Made by a program: the position numbers and the translations under genes. A model generated the notes under the pieces. It saw only the letters and a list, made by a program, of their open reading frames with translations. It was not told the origin of the DNA and made no database searches. Source: Strigops habroptila (Eukaryota > Chordata > Aves > Psittaciformes > Psittacidae). Taken from it: a stretch of 64,000 nucleotides of DNA. Shown in pieces: positions 49,681 through 61,908 of the stretch. Positions within the stretch are counted from its first letter, which is position 1. The number at the start of each line of letters is the position of its first letter. The stretch is taken from assembly GCF_004027225.2 (NCBI RefSeq), contig NC_044279.2, positions 52,848,744-52,912,743 on the forward strand, given 5' to 3'.

Positions 49681-50795
49681 TAAAAAAATCTAACCTAAGT
49701 GCTCTGTAACCTCTTATCTACCTGCTCTAACCTGAATTGCTGATATTGTGTTAATTATGTCATTTCTGCAATTCTTTCTAGCAAAGACACACATCTTGAT
49801 TTCCTTTGTTGATGCTACCCCCAGATTACTGAACAGTCAGCTCTTCCTATAGTCTTTGACTTCCAATCAATAATTATATAGAATACGTTCACACTATTCT
49901 ACTTTCCAGTTACATTACCTTTTGTTGCTTGGTTGTACTTGCAGTCGCCTTTTATTTTTTCCACATTATTTTATGTAATCTGAGCTACTTGTCACCTCCT
50001 GTGTGGTTCCTGTGTGTAACTGCAGACCAGTGGGGAAATTTGTGGCTTGTCAGATTTACTCTCTTCACCTTTTGTCTTTCCTCTAGTTTAAAATAGTGCA
50101 TATTTGTGTGCTTAATGCCATTTAAGAAACTGCTAATGTTCACACTGCCTGTTCTCTAAAGATTTACCTGCCTTGGGATCTTACTGTCATTCTCTAAGCC
50201 TGCAAATAATTGATTTCTGGAAATACATGTGCTTACTTTGTTGTTCTCCCTCTTTCTATTGGTTCAGACATATTTGCAAATATCACTCAGAAGCTCTGTA
50301 ATAGCTATAGTGTAGGCTTAAGAGGGACAAATGCTACAACCTTGTGGTGAGGGAAATGCAGCTGATTTTATATGCCTTGGAAATGAAAAAGAAAATAAAA
50401 ACACCACCACATAGGTAATTTTATGGTACAACACTTAAAGACAATATAACTGTCTATCTAACAAATACAGCATGTAGTAGCCAACTTCCAAAATGTCACA
50501 TGAAGATAAAAAAACTTTCCATGCTTTAGTGGCTTAGTAATCATTATTTAATTTCCATCTTTCTATCATGTGCATTGGATTCTTTTCTTTAGATGTGTTT
50601 AATAACATACTTAAACTATTTCCTGTTTTGTTATTTCTCTGTATGAAAATACTTGTGTGTGCTACACCTGCTCTATTTTCCCATATCCTTATTTGTATAT
50701 TCATTATCATGCAGCCAAGTATTCAAATGACAGCATCTCTAACTATGTTCCTCAGGCATTTACGCCATGTCACTATATATAGTCAGGCATTTACA

Positions 50796-50831
50796 AAATG
50801 TTCTGTGTGTGTATACACACACAGAACATTT
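50796..50831. repeat. Perfect 36-bp palindrome
   Basis: AAATGTTCTGTGTGTGTA is followed with no spacer by its exact reverse complement. The core is alternating TG/CA. A nearby direct repeat CAGGCATTTAC (about 50753 and 50784) flanks its left side. Confidence 0.9.
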
Positions 50832-53800
50832 ATAACAACATATAAAATATTTTCCTTTTATATCTTTTATAGAGAACACTTGAATAATACACAGTCTTTT
50901 CAGTGGCAATTTTTCCTTTTCCAAATAAATTTCTCAGTTTGTTTTGCATATGATCTGCAAGTACAAATAAAAAGATTAGTTAGAAAAGCAGGAAAATAAG
51001 CAGCAAAATAACTATTTCTACTACACGTACTTAAATTCTATTTTGCCTTTCATTTAAAACCCACCAAAGCAAGGCAACATAATCATCTCTGGTTATTTTT
51101 AGATTAAAATAGACTGTTTATATAATAATGGCCAATGCCAGCATTGCCTGATGTGTTCACAAATCTGTATGAAGTCTGACATATAAAGGCAAAGTACAGC
51201 AAGACTAGGAAATACAGAACTGTCAAATCTAACTTTTAAAGCACATATTACCACAGATGGACAGAATGAACACCAACTTGCTAGTAACTTTGCTGTTTCT
51301 GCAGCTGCCAGGCTCTGAGCTGTCAACCCTGGGGTGTTCTTGCCTGATCTTTGCAAAATACATTCTCCTTTTACCATTGTGAACTGGACAAACTAACTTC
51401 TCAGAAGGCTGCTTTCTGTCCGGTTCTTAAATGCTTTCAAAAAAACCAGAAGTAGTCCAGCTGCCATTTGGTAGGGAAAAGCTATGGGAAAACAGCCCAA
51501 CATGATTCATTTCCATGCCCTTTTTAATTTGGCTTTTCTCAGTGTTCAGATCACTGGTTCTCAAGTATAAATAGCGAGATTGGTTTGAATTTCCAAGGTC
51601 TAGAATTTTGAATAAGGAAATTACAATTTTTGGAAATGTTTCATGCTTCACCTTCCCACCTCACTTCATAAATTATTTTATTTTTAAGTCCTTAAAGATT
51701 TAAAGAATGAGAATCATCATTTTATAAAGTTGTAACTTTTCTTTTTGCACACAGTGACACGAAGCCCCTGACCTTTGCAGAACTAATACTTCCACAGAAG
51801 AAAAATGTCATCTTATTCAAAAAATAAAGCACTTAAGACTTAGGAGTTCAGTGTGTAGTCACGACTATACAAAGCAGCATTATCTCTAATTTAGGCATTG
51901 GATCAAAATCAAACAAAATTTGAAATATTATCAGTACATTTCTATAATTCTGCAAGCCAAGTAATACATTAATTTCTTCAGTAATAAATACACATATTTA
52001 AAAATCAGCTAGATTTTAAGAATTATGATAATTGACAGTTCCATTGGCATTGTTCACATTTTTGTGGCAATGGTGATTTAGATTTTGTTCACAGAAAACA
52101 TTTTTGAAAAGGTCCTTCCCACCAGCTATGCACAGTTCTTAAGAAGAAAATTAAAAGAGAAAAAGGGAGGAAAGGGGGAGGGGAAAAACCCGTTGCAATC
52201 ACCAAATAAGCCTTGTCACAGAGCAAATAATTCATGCCAAATTTTAAGATTCTGGAAGGCATAAAGGAGTGTCACATCAAGGACTCGATTCGATTCACTC
52301 ATTTCTCCCTTGCAGTAGGAGGTCGGTGGCAAGCAGCCGTTGCTTTGGTGGATATGCATTTTGTATAGCATAGAAACATAATCCTTTCACTGCTGAAGTT
52401 GGTGGGAATTCTGCCATTAAAGTGTAGATGCATTAAGTGTACATGGGTGTAACCGATTACTTAGCTGCAATCTGGAGAAAAAATAGCTTTTAAAAAATTA
52501 TCTATCTGACTACCTTTCACTGTTTGTGCTCTTTAAAAGTCCTTTCACTATAAAGTTTGAAAGATCATTTTATATGTTCGCTTTTTATAGTAATCCCCTT
52601 TTCTGCTGAGCGAGAGAATGTCTCTGAATATTACTGGGATTATAAGAGGGCTCTTGCTTAACTCATTTTGTGAGAATGATCTCCTTTACTCCTTATCCCT
52701 CAGTAGTTCTCTGTATCACTAATACTCATCAATCATTCTCTGTGTCAGCTGCCGCCTCTTTTCTACCATATCACAGGAAAAGACAACATGACATTTTCCT
52801 ATTCCATAGCTTTCCTTAGCTGTGTTATCCATTTGCTGTATAGATGACAGCTAATGTAGGAATGAGCATAACTGAGTGTGAGACTTCATGGGAAGGTAGT
52901 TTTCTGTTTGTTTTGTAGTTTTACTTTTTTTTTAATGAACTCTCTAAGCAATTTGCTTTTGCCCATTCGCATTAATTCTTGCATGGATTTAATTCACTCA
53001 TACTCTCACACACCAAAATACATGTGTGCATGTGTGGCCTGGCTCCAAAAATGTGTGTGCAGTGTGGAGGCAAAAGGGTGGCAGATGCCAAGTTCTCATC
53101 ATATCCCTTGGGTTCTTGAGCAGAAGTGAGGAATGCACTTCTGACTTGCCTTTTGTGCCCTGTGGCAGTGCATGTTGCCTTGGATCTCTTCTCTCATTAT
53201 TTTGTCCCACTTCTCATAAGTCATAGGCAAAATTCTTGATTTTCGCAGTTCTCCTATTTCTTTATGTGGGCATCTGGTGGACCCAGTCCTGTTCTCAGTT
53301 TTCTAGTTATTTCGTAAGTTTGTTCCTCCTCTTTTGGCTGTCATTTGCATGAAAGCACCCAGATGGCGCTCTTTATTAAAACACCAAATGTAGAAGAGGA
53401 GGCGTTTCAAGGACCTAAAATTAAACAAATGCACACAGATTTTAAAGTAGTTTTTTTCTGGAAGTGGCATCATAGCTTGTTACCATGCATATTTCTTTTC
53501 GTGAGACGGTAGCAGTACTGGCATGTAGCCTCAGGAGCAATGGAGTGATGTCAGCACAGAGACTTAAAATCGTCTACTGAAGGGAATGACAGGTTTTGAT
53601 GTAGTGATGTAGTTTATCTACATCATGCTGGTCTCCTCTGTGAACCTGGCTGGTTCCAATAAGTTCTTTCTTGCAGCTGCTTTGTGGACAATACAATATG
53701 ATGGTGACTATCAAGAGTATCATAATGCTAAAGCAGGTGTATTTCTTAACACCATTAAATGGCTGGGTGCTGGAGTCAGGAAATTGGGGTGAGTCCTAAG

Positions 53801-55232
53801 ATATGTGGGACTCCTTCTTAAGGCATATGATACATTAAAATCTTACAGGTGATGGACAAGACAAACATCTACTGTTCTCATTTCTCTGATAACCAAGAAG
53901 CTGAGAGAAGCAATGATGTCCTGGTATGTAAGAGGAGTCACCTTAGTGAGGCACTTCTTAGATTAATAATCATAATATTTCAGCTGACTTTCTAGACAGT
54001 CACACTGTGTACCTAGGTTCAGCACCCTGAACTGTGGTCTTCTCAGTCAGCTTTCTCAGAGCAGGTTCACAATCTGGTCCATTTTTCTTCCAAGGTGTTT
54101 CCATGCCCTGAAGTGTTTGCCAGTTATAAACTAGACAGATCCCTTTCCACTTCCATGGGCAACTTGGGTGTCGTTCACATAACGAGAGCAGAGTATGGAA
54201 GCATTCCCATTCCCCTGTGTCACCTCCCATTCATCATAATAAGCGTTTCGGGAGGAGGAGAAGAAGATGCAGGTGTCTGGTCTCTGCTATGCAGCAATGG
54301 CACAAGCTCAGCTGGGGAATGTAGCTGGTTATTCAGAACAGCTATCTGAAGAGACTTGGGCTAACCAGCATTTACTGTCTGGTGGAGGCAGCCAGTTACC
54401 AAGATCATCTTCAAAACAAAACTTGCTGAAAACTCCACATAGGAAACCTAGACCATTTGCTGAACCACTGGCAGCAGAAAATTGCAGCAGTAGCCACACT
54501 GTCATGTATGTGAGGACAGCCAGAAGAGATTGTTATAGAGGGTTTACCTTCCACACAGGTTGCTGTGGTCACAAGCAGGTGCTGAGTAGTCTCTGTGGCA
54601 TACATGCTTGAAGAGGAGACCTGGAAATACATTTCCACTGCTTCCAGTCAAGTCTGATGTCTTGGCAGGTCACTGTAGGGCTTGAAGTGGGTGATTTTTA
54701 GACATGCTGAAATTTAGACATGCAGTTGCCAATCTGACATCCCTACTCAGCAAATGCCTCATTTGGAAAATGTCTAAACTCTGTAGGAAACCCATTAAGC
54801 AGTTACTGAAAAGAATTAATAAGTAATAGCACAGTCTCCTCACTGCGGTATCTGAAGCTCTGAACCACCGTGCTGTGAACAATTATTCCATTATTCCTGC
54901 TTTCCTCCCTTGCTTTCCATGTGAATCCGTGCTGGTGGCATAATGACACAGCTTTTCTTTAGGAGTGAAATCCTATCCCATCCTACCCCTCATTGAGATC
55001 AGTTGACAGGAGGTTGTGTAAAGTGAGGTCATTCTTGAAATGTCATTACAGTGTCTTTGTTCGGGATTAATTCAGTCTTTAAAGTAAATCATGACGTAGG
55101 GTGGTCCTCAGCATTGCTGAACTCCATCAGTGGCTTCTAATGTGCTTTATCAGCCTGGTAGGCATGGAGTAGAAGCAGCAGAGCGAGAGATGACAGCATG
55201 TTTTAAGAACAATTAAAACATTGCATACTTCC

Positions 55233-55256
55233 GGGGGGGGGGGATGATGATGATGA
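55233..55256 (+). repeat. Poly-G then (GAT)n
   Basis: A run of about 11 G bases followed by four GAT units. Simple repeat. Confidence 0.8.
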
Positions 55257-58200
55257 ATTATGTACATCCACTTACCATATTTGCCATCATTCAATTCATA
55301 ATCGTTCAGCTTTTTGTTAGTGATTAGGGAATAAAAGATGGGCTTTGCCCTGGAGCTGTGTTCTTCTGGCAGTGAACTGCATGTTCTTACTAAGGTTTCC
55401 ACCTGCAGGTAACAGAAGACACTGTTTTCCTTGCACTTTCGTTTCACTGATGTATGGGCAAGGTTTAATCCCAGCTGGCTGGCTACCTGCTGCCGTTTAT
55501 TACTACCTTAGAACTTGTATGTTTGGGCAGATTTTTTTCCCCTGGTTTCTTTATAACATTAAGCAATATCTCTGTTTTTCAATGCAATATTTTTATTACG
55601 TTATGTTGACTTTTCTAGTTAATTATTAATATTTCTAAGTAATATGGTTTAAAACTTAGTTCTTTGGAATACTGTTATGTATGTTTGTTTTGTTTTTCCC
55701 CTAGAACTTGTTCCTCAAATATCTATGGTTCTGAATTTGTGTCAGTGAATGAGCAGAATTAGTGCCCAGGTAAGAAATATTGGCTTACAGCTTTGCTAGG
55801 GCTTTAAGGATTATTCCCTCTTTATTTAGCTGAATGAGAAATTGTGGGCTTCATGGATAAATCATTCAACTGATTCTCTTTGCTAGGAGAAACAGGTAAA
55901 TATTTTTCATGTTGTAACAAAATTAATTTTTCATCTCGGGGAACTGATTTTTCTGTATATGAGATGAATTAAATGTAATTTTTAAGGTACCAGGCACATA
56001 AAGGAAATTAATGAAAAAATAATACTGCAACTATGTATACATGGACACTTAAGGCAGGAAAAGATGGAAATGTAAGGATCTATTACATAGAAAATTCTGT
56101 GTGTAAGAAAAAGGATGCAAGGCTTTGATATTTTTATAGTGATGTCTGTAGTCTTACAATTTCCATAAATTTTACCAGAGAAATGTTGGGTTAGAATGGA
56201 TAATTATTGCCAAGAAATTTTGATTCTTTTTTATTTGGAATGCTGCAGGCTAAATGATATTATAGAAGAGAATTAACACACAAAGATCTTGCAGTTGTGC
56301 CATTTAAAAAAAATAGAAGAGGTTTATATTGCCAAAATCAGTATGCTGAATTGAGTTCCACTGTTATCTAGGGGTAAATTTGCAATTAATTGTTTCATTT
56401 TATAATTACATATATGCAGACATTCATGAAGGTGCATAACTTAATCGCACAGCTGGAAGGTGCGATTCTGATGCCAAAATATCCATACAAGATGAGATTT
56501 AATGCCTGGTTCCCCAGAGTTGTGCCATTCAGCCAGGGCAAGTTTCATGCACCTAGTCAGGGCTATCCTGGCAGGATAGTAACATCTGATTGTAGCATCC
56601 TCCGTCAGTTCTGAGTGTGTGGTTGCATGCTGTCTGGGGTTTGAAGAGTGTCCGAGTCATATTAGCCTGTAAAGTCATATTATTTTGCAAATTCCCTAAG
56701 AATGTATTGTTCACTCATTTTTGGCTAGTGGCAGCAATGACTGGATCTTGCAATATTTGTATGTCTGAAAGCCTGCTTAGGAAAATCTGATCCATCTTCC
56801 CATGAGAATGCTATTTCTGTCTCTCTCTGAATTTACCATCGGATCTAAAACTTTTCTCTGATATTTTCAGTGGAACTGGTGTAAAAAGGTGTGGGTAGTG
56901 AGTATCCTAACCTCTAACTTATGTTCCTTCATTTTTTTTGGTGTAACTGTTTCAGTTGTTACATGATCATGGAAGATTGCCAGTGCGCGCAGAGTCAGAG
57001 GGTTCATGCCCATTTTTGTTACTGAGAAATAAGTAAAACTGATATATGTGTCTAGTTTAGTAAAACTTTTCAATGCTCCAGTTCCATATTTATCACAGAA
57101 CATAGCACTTCCAAATAAAATGCCAATTGCTATAATAAAACAAATCCTGAAAAACAACTTATCAGCAGCAGGCAATTCTTGCTTTACATACCAAAATGTA
57201 TTTGCTATTTTGTATTGCTCATTGGCTGATTTATACTGCTTTCTAAGGCTAAAGAACATCTCGATTAGAAGAAATACAAATAGAAGCTAGTTTTAATGTA
57301 TATTAGATCTAGTAAATTCTTTTGCTTTCTTTCATGTTTTTTATTTTGAGTCAGTAATCATGCAAATGAAGCCTGGCGAAAATATACATAAAAATCTTTA
57401 TAGGTATATTAGGCTCACCTTAATGCCAAGGGTCAAAAATAAATTTAAAAGAAGTAGCTGTTGCTTTTATTATCCACCACTGGGACTGTCTTTTATCAAA
57501 CGTCTAAGCTCACATTCTCTCTTTCCAGCTTTTGCTATTACTCATCAAAGATTTTCAGAAGCTTGCTGACAGAGGGATTGCATCATGAATCAGGAAAATA
57601 CCATCCCTTTCTTAGCTTCATCTTGTTCTCTGCCACTTTTCCTTTTTTCTAAACCAATCTAAACTTACAGAACTGTAAGAATTCCCTTTCTTATGGTTTG
57701 ATTTTTTTAAGCATCAGCTCCTTATCAGTTATTTCTGATGAAATGGCTTGCTTTAGCTAATGGTATTACACTGTATCTGTTAAACGTTTGGGTGATATTT
57801 CTACAGTTCTGTTCATTTACGTGCTGGATCTGAACTTTCAGTAGCTATTTATTGTTTCATACCGGTCATAGTATTAGGCTACCAAACTAGAGCTAACCCT
57901 GTTGCAGCTCGGATATTTTTTCTCCCTTTTCTTTTCTTTTGTTCATTTGTTTTTATCCTTCTTGCCCCAGTGGTAAGCCAAAAGCTATGTAAATTGATTT
58001 AGATTAAACAGATTTGAGCAAAATTCACTGCCTTATTGATAAGTGTTCTCCCAGAGCCTTTAGTCTTTGATAGTTTTGACCATAGGCTAGAAATCCTAGC
58101 TCGGGGTTAAATTTTGCTTTGTCTATCTCTACAACAGTATCTCAGAACAGGTAAGACTGCAGCCAGTGTAACATCAGAGAAGTTCTCAGATCTTCTGATG

Positions 58201-58835
58201 AGCAGGCTCCATCCAGTAAGGAACTAAACACAGTGTGATATATATTGATTTTCAGGCTCTCTGATGAGAAATAATTTTGTTCCCTCAAACATTGTACTGA
58301 CGTATTACTTATATCAATAATTACGCTTGTAAGAGAGGTACTGGTTCACAAAAAGATAGGGAATAATATAGAATAAGGTGATAAAGTAGAAGGACTGTGT
58401 CTAAAACGTTTTTCTCTCATTTATTTACCAAAATAATATAAACAGGACCAAATATGCTTATAGTATAAATATAAATGGTTGGAAATGCAGTATTTTGATT
58501 TGAGGGGGAGGGTTAGCTACCTCTGGTTATGCATTATGAAACATTTTAGTACATTTTAGTAAACGGGAAGCTTGTAGTAAAATCTGAAGGCTGGAATTTT
58601 GATTAAAGGATTTTTCCTGCTAAAACCTGAAGTTAAAACCTTCTGAAAGAGAAATTGTGTCAGGAGGGACTGGGGGAGGGGCAAGGTGGGATGTGGTGTG
58701 GTGCTGACTGGGGAGTGATGCATCTGCAGCAGTGGTGCTGGGGCTGCTTGCACCCATGAGTGGCTTTGCAGGGTGCTGTCATCTCCTGTGGAAGAGAGAA
58801 AGGGTTTGTGCTTGGCCCATAGCGTTGGCTGTTAT

Positions 58836-58890
58836 TAAGGTTGCAAGGGACCTGTGGAGATCATCTAGTCCAACCCCCAATCAGTGGCAG
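58836..58890 (-). mobile_element. CR1 3'-UTR fragment
   Basis: GGACCTGTGGAGATCATCTA followed by GTCCAACCCCC is the reverse complement of the usual CR1 3' UTR motif (TGGACTAGATGATCTCC...). A short minus-orientation relic. Confidence 0.75.
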
Positions 58891-59029
58891 CTGAGCACAA
58901 GCTTTCCCGTGAAGGACATGAAGTGAAAGCAGGGGGATAAAGGAGAAAAGGAGTGGTGTGGGGAAATGAGAGGGTTTGGCACTGCCTAGGAGTTTAATTT
59001 ATGATCTAAATGTTGGAGTACAATGTGTG

Positions 59030-59290
59030 CTTTTCAACTTTGTAGATGGCATCAGGCTGGCAGTGAGAGCTGAAACATCAGAGGATATGATTAGAATTTG
59101 AAATGACCTTGATGAATTGGGAAGAATGCCCTGAAGACCTCAGAGATAATTCAATACAGAGATGCTCAAGCTTCGTGCTGAGGTGGAAATAATGAGCTGC
59201 ACAGCTCCAGGAGGGAAGCTGAGGTAAGGAGGCCTTGCAGTGGCTCACAGGGGAGAGAATATGTGACCAAGCTAGAAAGTGAGTGTGGTG
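59030..59290 (+). mobile_element. Ancient CR1 ORF2 fragment
   Basis: The plus strand carries a degraded CR1-type segment downstream of the reverse-transcriptase core: TTGTAGATGGCATCAGGCTG, ACATCAGAGGATATGATTAG, AATGACCTTGATGAATTGGG and later GAGCTGCACAGCTCCAGGAG. These match the order of CR1/L3 elements (FADD-type region, then the downstream linker). Stops and indels show that it is old. Confidence 0.65.
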
Positions 59291-61892
59291 GAAGGAGAGA
59301 AAAAACCCTAGAAAGGTGATTATCGTATTTGGTGCCTCAGGGTAACCTGAACTGAACTGAAGCTAACTGCTGTGCTTAGGTTTCATCTTATTTTCAACAT
59401 ATTGTCACCCCACAAGCTTTATTATGAAGATAAGTGGGATGGTAGATAAACTGAACATCAACTAAATCCATTTGCAGATCAGGTGGTACCACAGAACTCA
59501 GTTTCATCAGGGCTTGTTAATTTTCGCTGTATAAACATTTGACTTGTTTACAAAACACAAATTTTCCCTCACAGCAAAGGAGAAACTTTAAGCCTCTAAT
59601 GTCTTTTTCTGTGGAAATGTAATTAAAAATATGAATCAAAACCTCAGCAAATACAAAACCAGTGCAAGATTACAACATACTATTCAAGACAGCATACTGG
59701 GAATGTGTGGCTCACATTGCCCAGAAGCAGTCATTTAACTGACTTGTTGGGCTAGATACAAATAGATGTAATTTCCTTTAGAGCTGCTGCCTAGCTAGTT
59801 ATGCATGTGAATGTCTGCTAGGTCCCAGAATTGGCTGGTGAGGTTTGTCTAAGGAGCTCCTCACTAGAGGATGCAGGAATGCCTATGCAAAGTCATTCTT
59901 GCAGCTCAGTAACTTTGAGTGCTTTTATACCGGGTGACTGTGGTGTTTGAGAAATGCAATCCTGGCTACTTCCCAGACTACAGTTTGGTAATGTGGCGTA
60001 GGGTCACAAATAAAAAGGGGTGTATATCCTGAACAGCTCCCCAGAGGTGCCTGGTTTCTGCTGCGGAGGCAGGTATCTAGCTTTCTAAGACCCTAAGAAA
60101 TTGAAAAGGGTAAGGGCTGGAGGGATAGGCTCCAGGAGTAGAGCAAGGGGTTTGGAGGAGGTCTCTTTTTGTCCCTCACTGTGGCACTGCAAGATATAAA
60201 GGTATCTGGGCCCAAAGGATGTCTTCTGGCTCCCCTTCCTTCACTCACTCAGCTTGGATGGAGAAACACCGTCCAGTTCCGCAGTAGTTCTGGGAGGAGT
60301 TGTTCAGATGTGTTTGGGACATAATGATGCACAACATTACAAATTGTCCTGTGCTCTGACTTGCTTATAAATGAGTTGGCTTTCATTTGAAAGTATTATA
60401 TTTGGGTTAGTGCTCTGCCAAGACAAGCCTAGGATTTACTGCCAATGGGGCTGAGGGCTCTTTCAGCACTAGGTGATACAGCCAGAATCACACAGCCGGA
60501 TGGCCCTGTCTCCCATGGAGACTGTGCTGCCTTAATTAACCTGTGTGGGAGCAGAGCTGTGCTTACCTGACTGCCAGACAGAGTGGTTCATGTGGAGCAT
60601 TGGCAGTGCGACTATGGGGCAGACAAACTGCATATGGAGGTGCACTAGGGGTGGCTTCCCAAATGACTTGTTTCTTACTGTTACAAACCCCAGAACTTTA
60701 AAGGTTTTGTTTATGACATCTTGCTCACAAGTGTCACAGCTAATAAAAGGTCTGTTGTCCAGCAGGGGTTATAAACTGGTGCATGAAGTCAATCTCTGTT
60801 ACTTGAGTTTAATAATAAATGGAACTGTAAGTCATAAGTAATATGGTTGTGCATATCTGCTTTCTTTCACTAGAGCAAGATGAAAAATTTGTTTATTTCT
60901 TTTACTTTCTAACTTATTGTATTTGGCCCTGCTTTAGTGTGATAGTTCTCCTGACCTGCAGAGTGTCAGATCCCTGACTTAAGCCCCACTTGCCTCTTCA
61001 AGCTAGTTTACCTTATTAGTCTGTTCACTGCTGAATTTGCCCTCACTGACTTAATTTTCTTAGTATTTTTCTTGGCATATCATATTTGGCAGCCCCTTAT
61101 TTTTCAGCCGTTTCCCCATAGGCGTTAAGTGTGGTAGCAAACTTTCCAGAGACCTCCATAGGCAACTGATATTTCTCTTTTCCCAGACCAGTTGTCACAT
61201 CAGCCTCTGCTGGGAGGGGAATAATGAAATGTGCTAAAATGATTAATAATCATGATTGTGAAGACAGAACTAACTCAAGGAAAAATTTCCCCTTAAACTC
61301 AGTGTTGCATAAACATAGTGTTGAATAAGTTACTGTCATTCACACTTCCAAGTAGCCAAACTTTTATTTATTACTCTACAATTACAAACTTTAGTTTTTA
61401 CTGCCTGTAGTTGCACATTTTTCTTTAGTTCCTCAAATTCCAAAAGGTCTTCATTTTTGAAGGCCTGAGGCAATGGGAAAGAATAAGGTACATTTAAATA
61501 CACCTTTCTTTCTCGGCAAGATTGTGCCATATTATAGCTTTCAATTAGTTTCTCATCAAGATGTAACTGGCAGAGGCACTGGTGTACTCGGCCCATTCTC
61601 TAGGGCCTTTTCAGTGTCTTGTACAGCAAACACTGTCAGAAACAGTGACAAATGGCAGTGGGGCAGGACCAGCATTATAATTAGCGAAACATTTGCCTTG
61701 TGTGCTTCAAATCTTGCCTGTTCTCTGTTTACATTTACTGTTCTAAATATAGGTTCAACCTCTTCCTACAAACCTTTTTGCTATTTTTGCTGGAATTTTC
61801 ACCAGCCCTGATTTCTCTAACCAGTTTATATACATTTTGTCCAATAATTACGTGGCACTTTGGCAGCAGCTTTCCCCAAATACCTTTCTAAG

Positions 61893-61908
61893 CCAGTGGT
61901 TCTCAAGG
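61893..61908 (+). other. Possible hAT-Charlie terminal inverted repeat
   Basis: CAGTGGTTCTCAAGG resembles the conserved start of Charlie/MER5-type hAT elements, which would extend rightwards. I did not find the matching reverse-complement end or an 8-bp duplication, so this may be chance. Confidence 0.25.
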
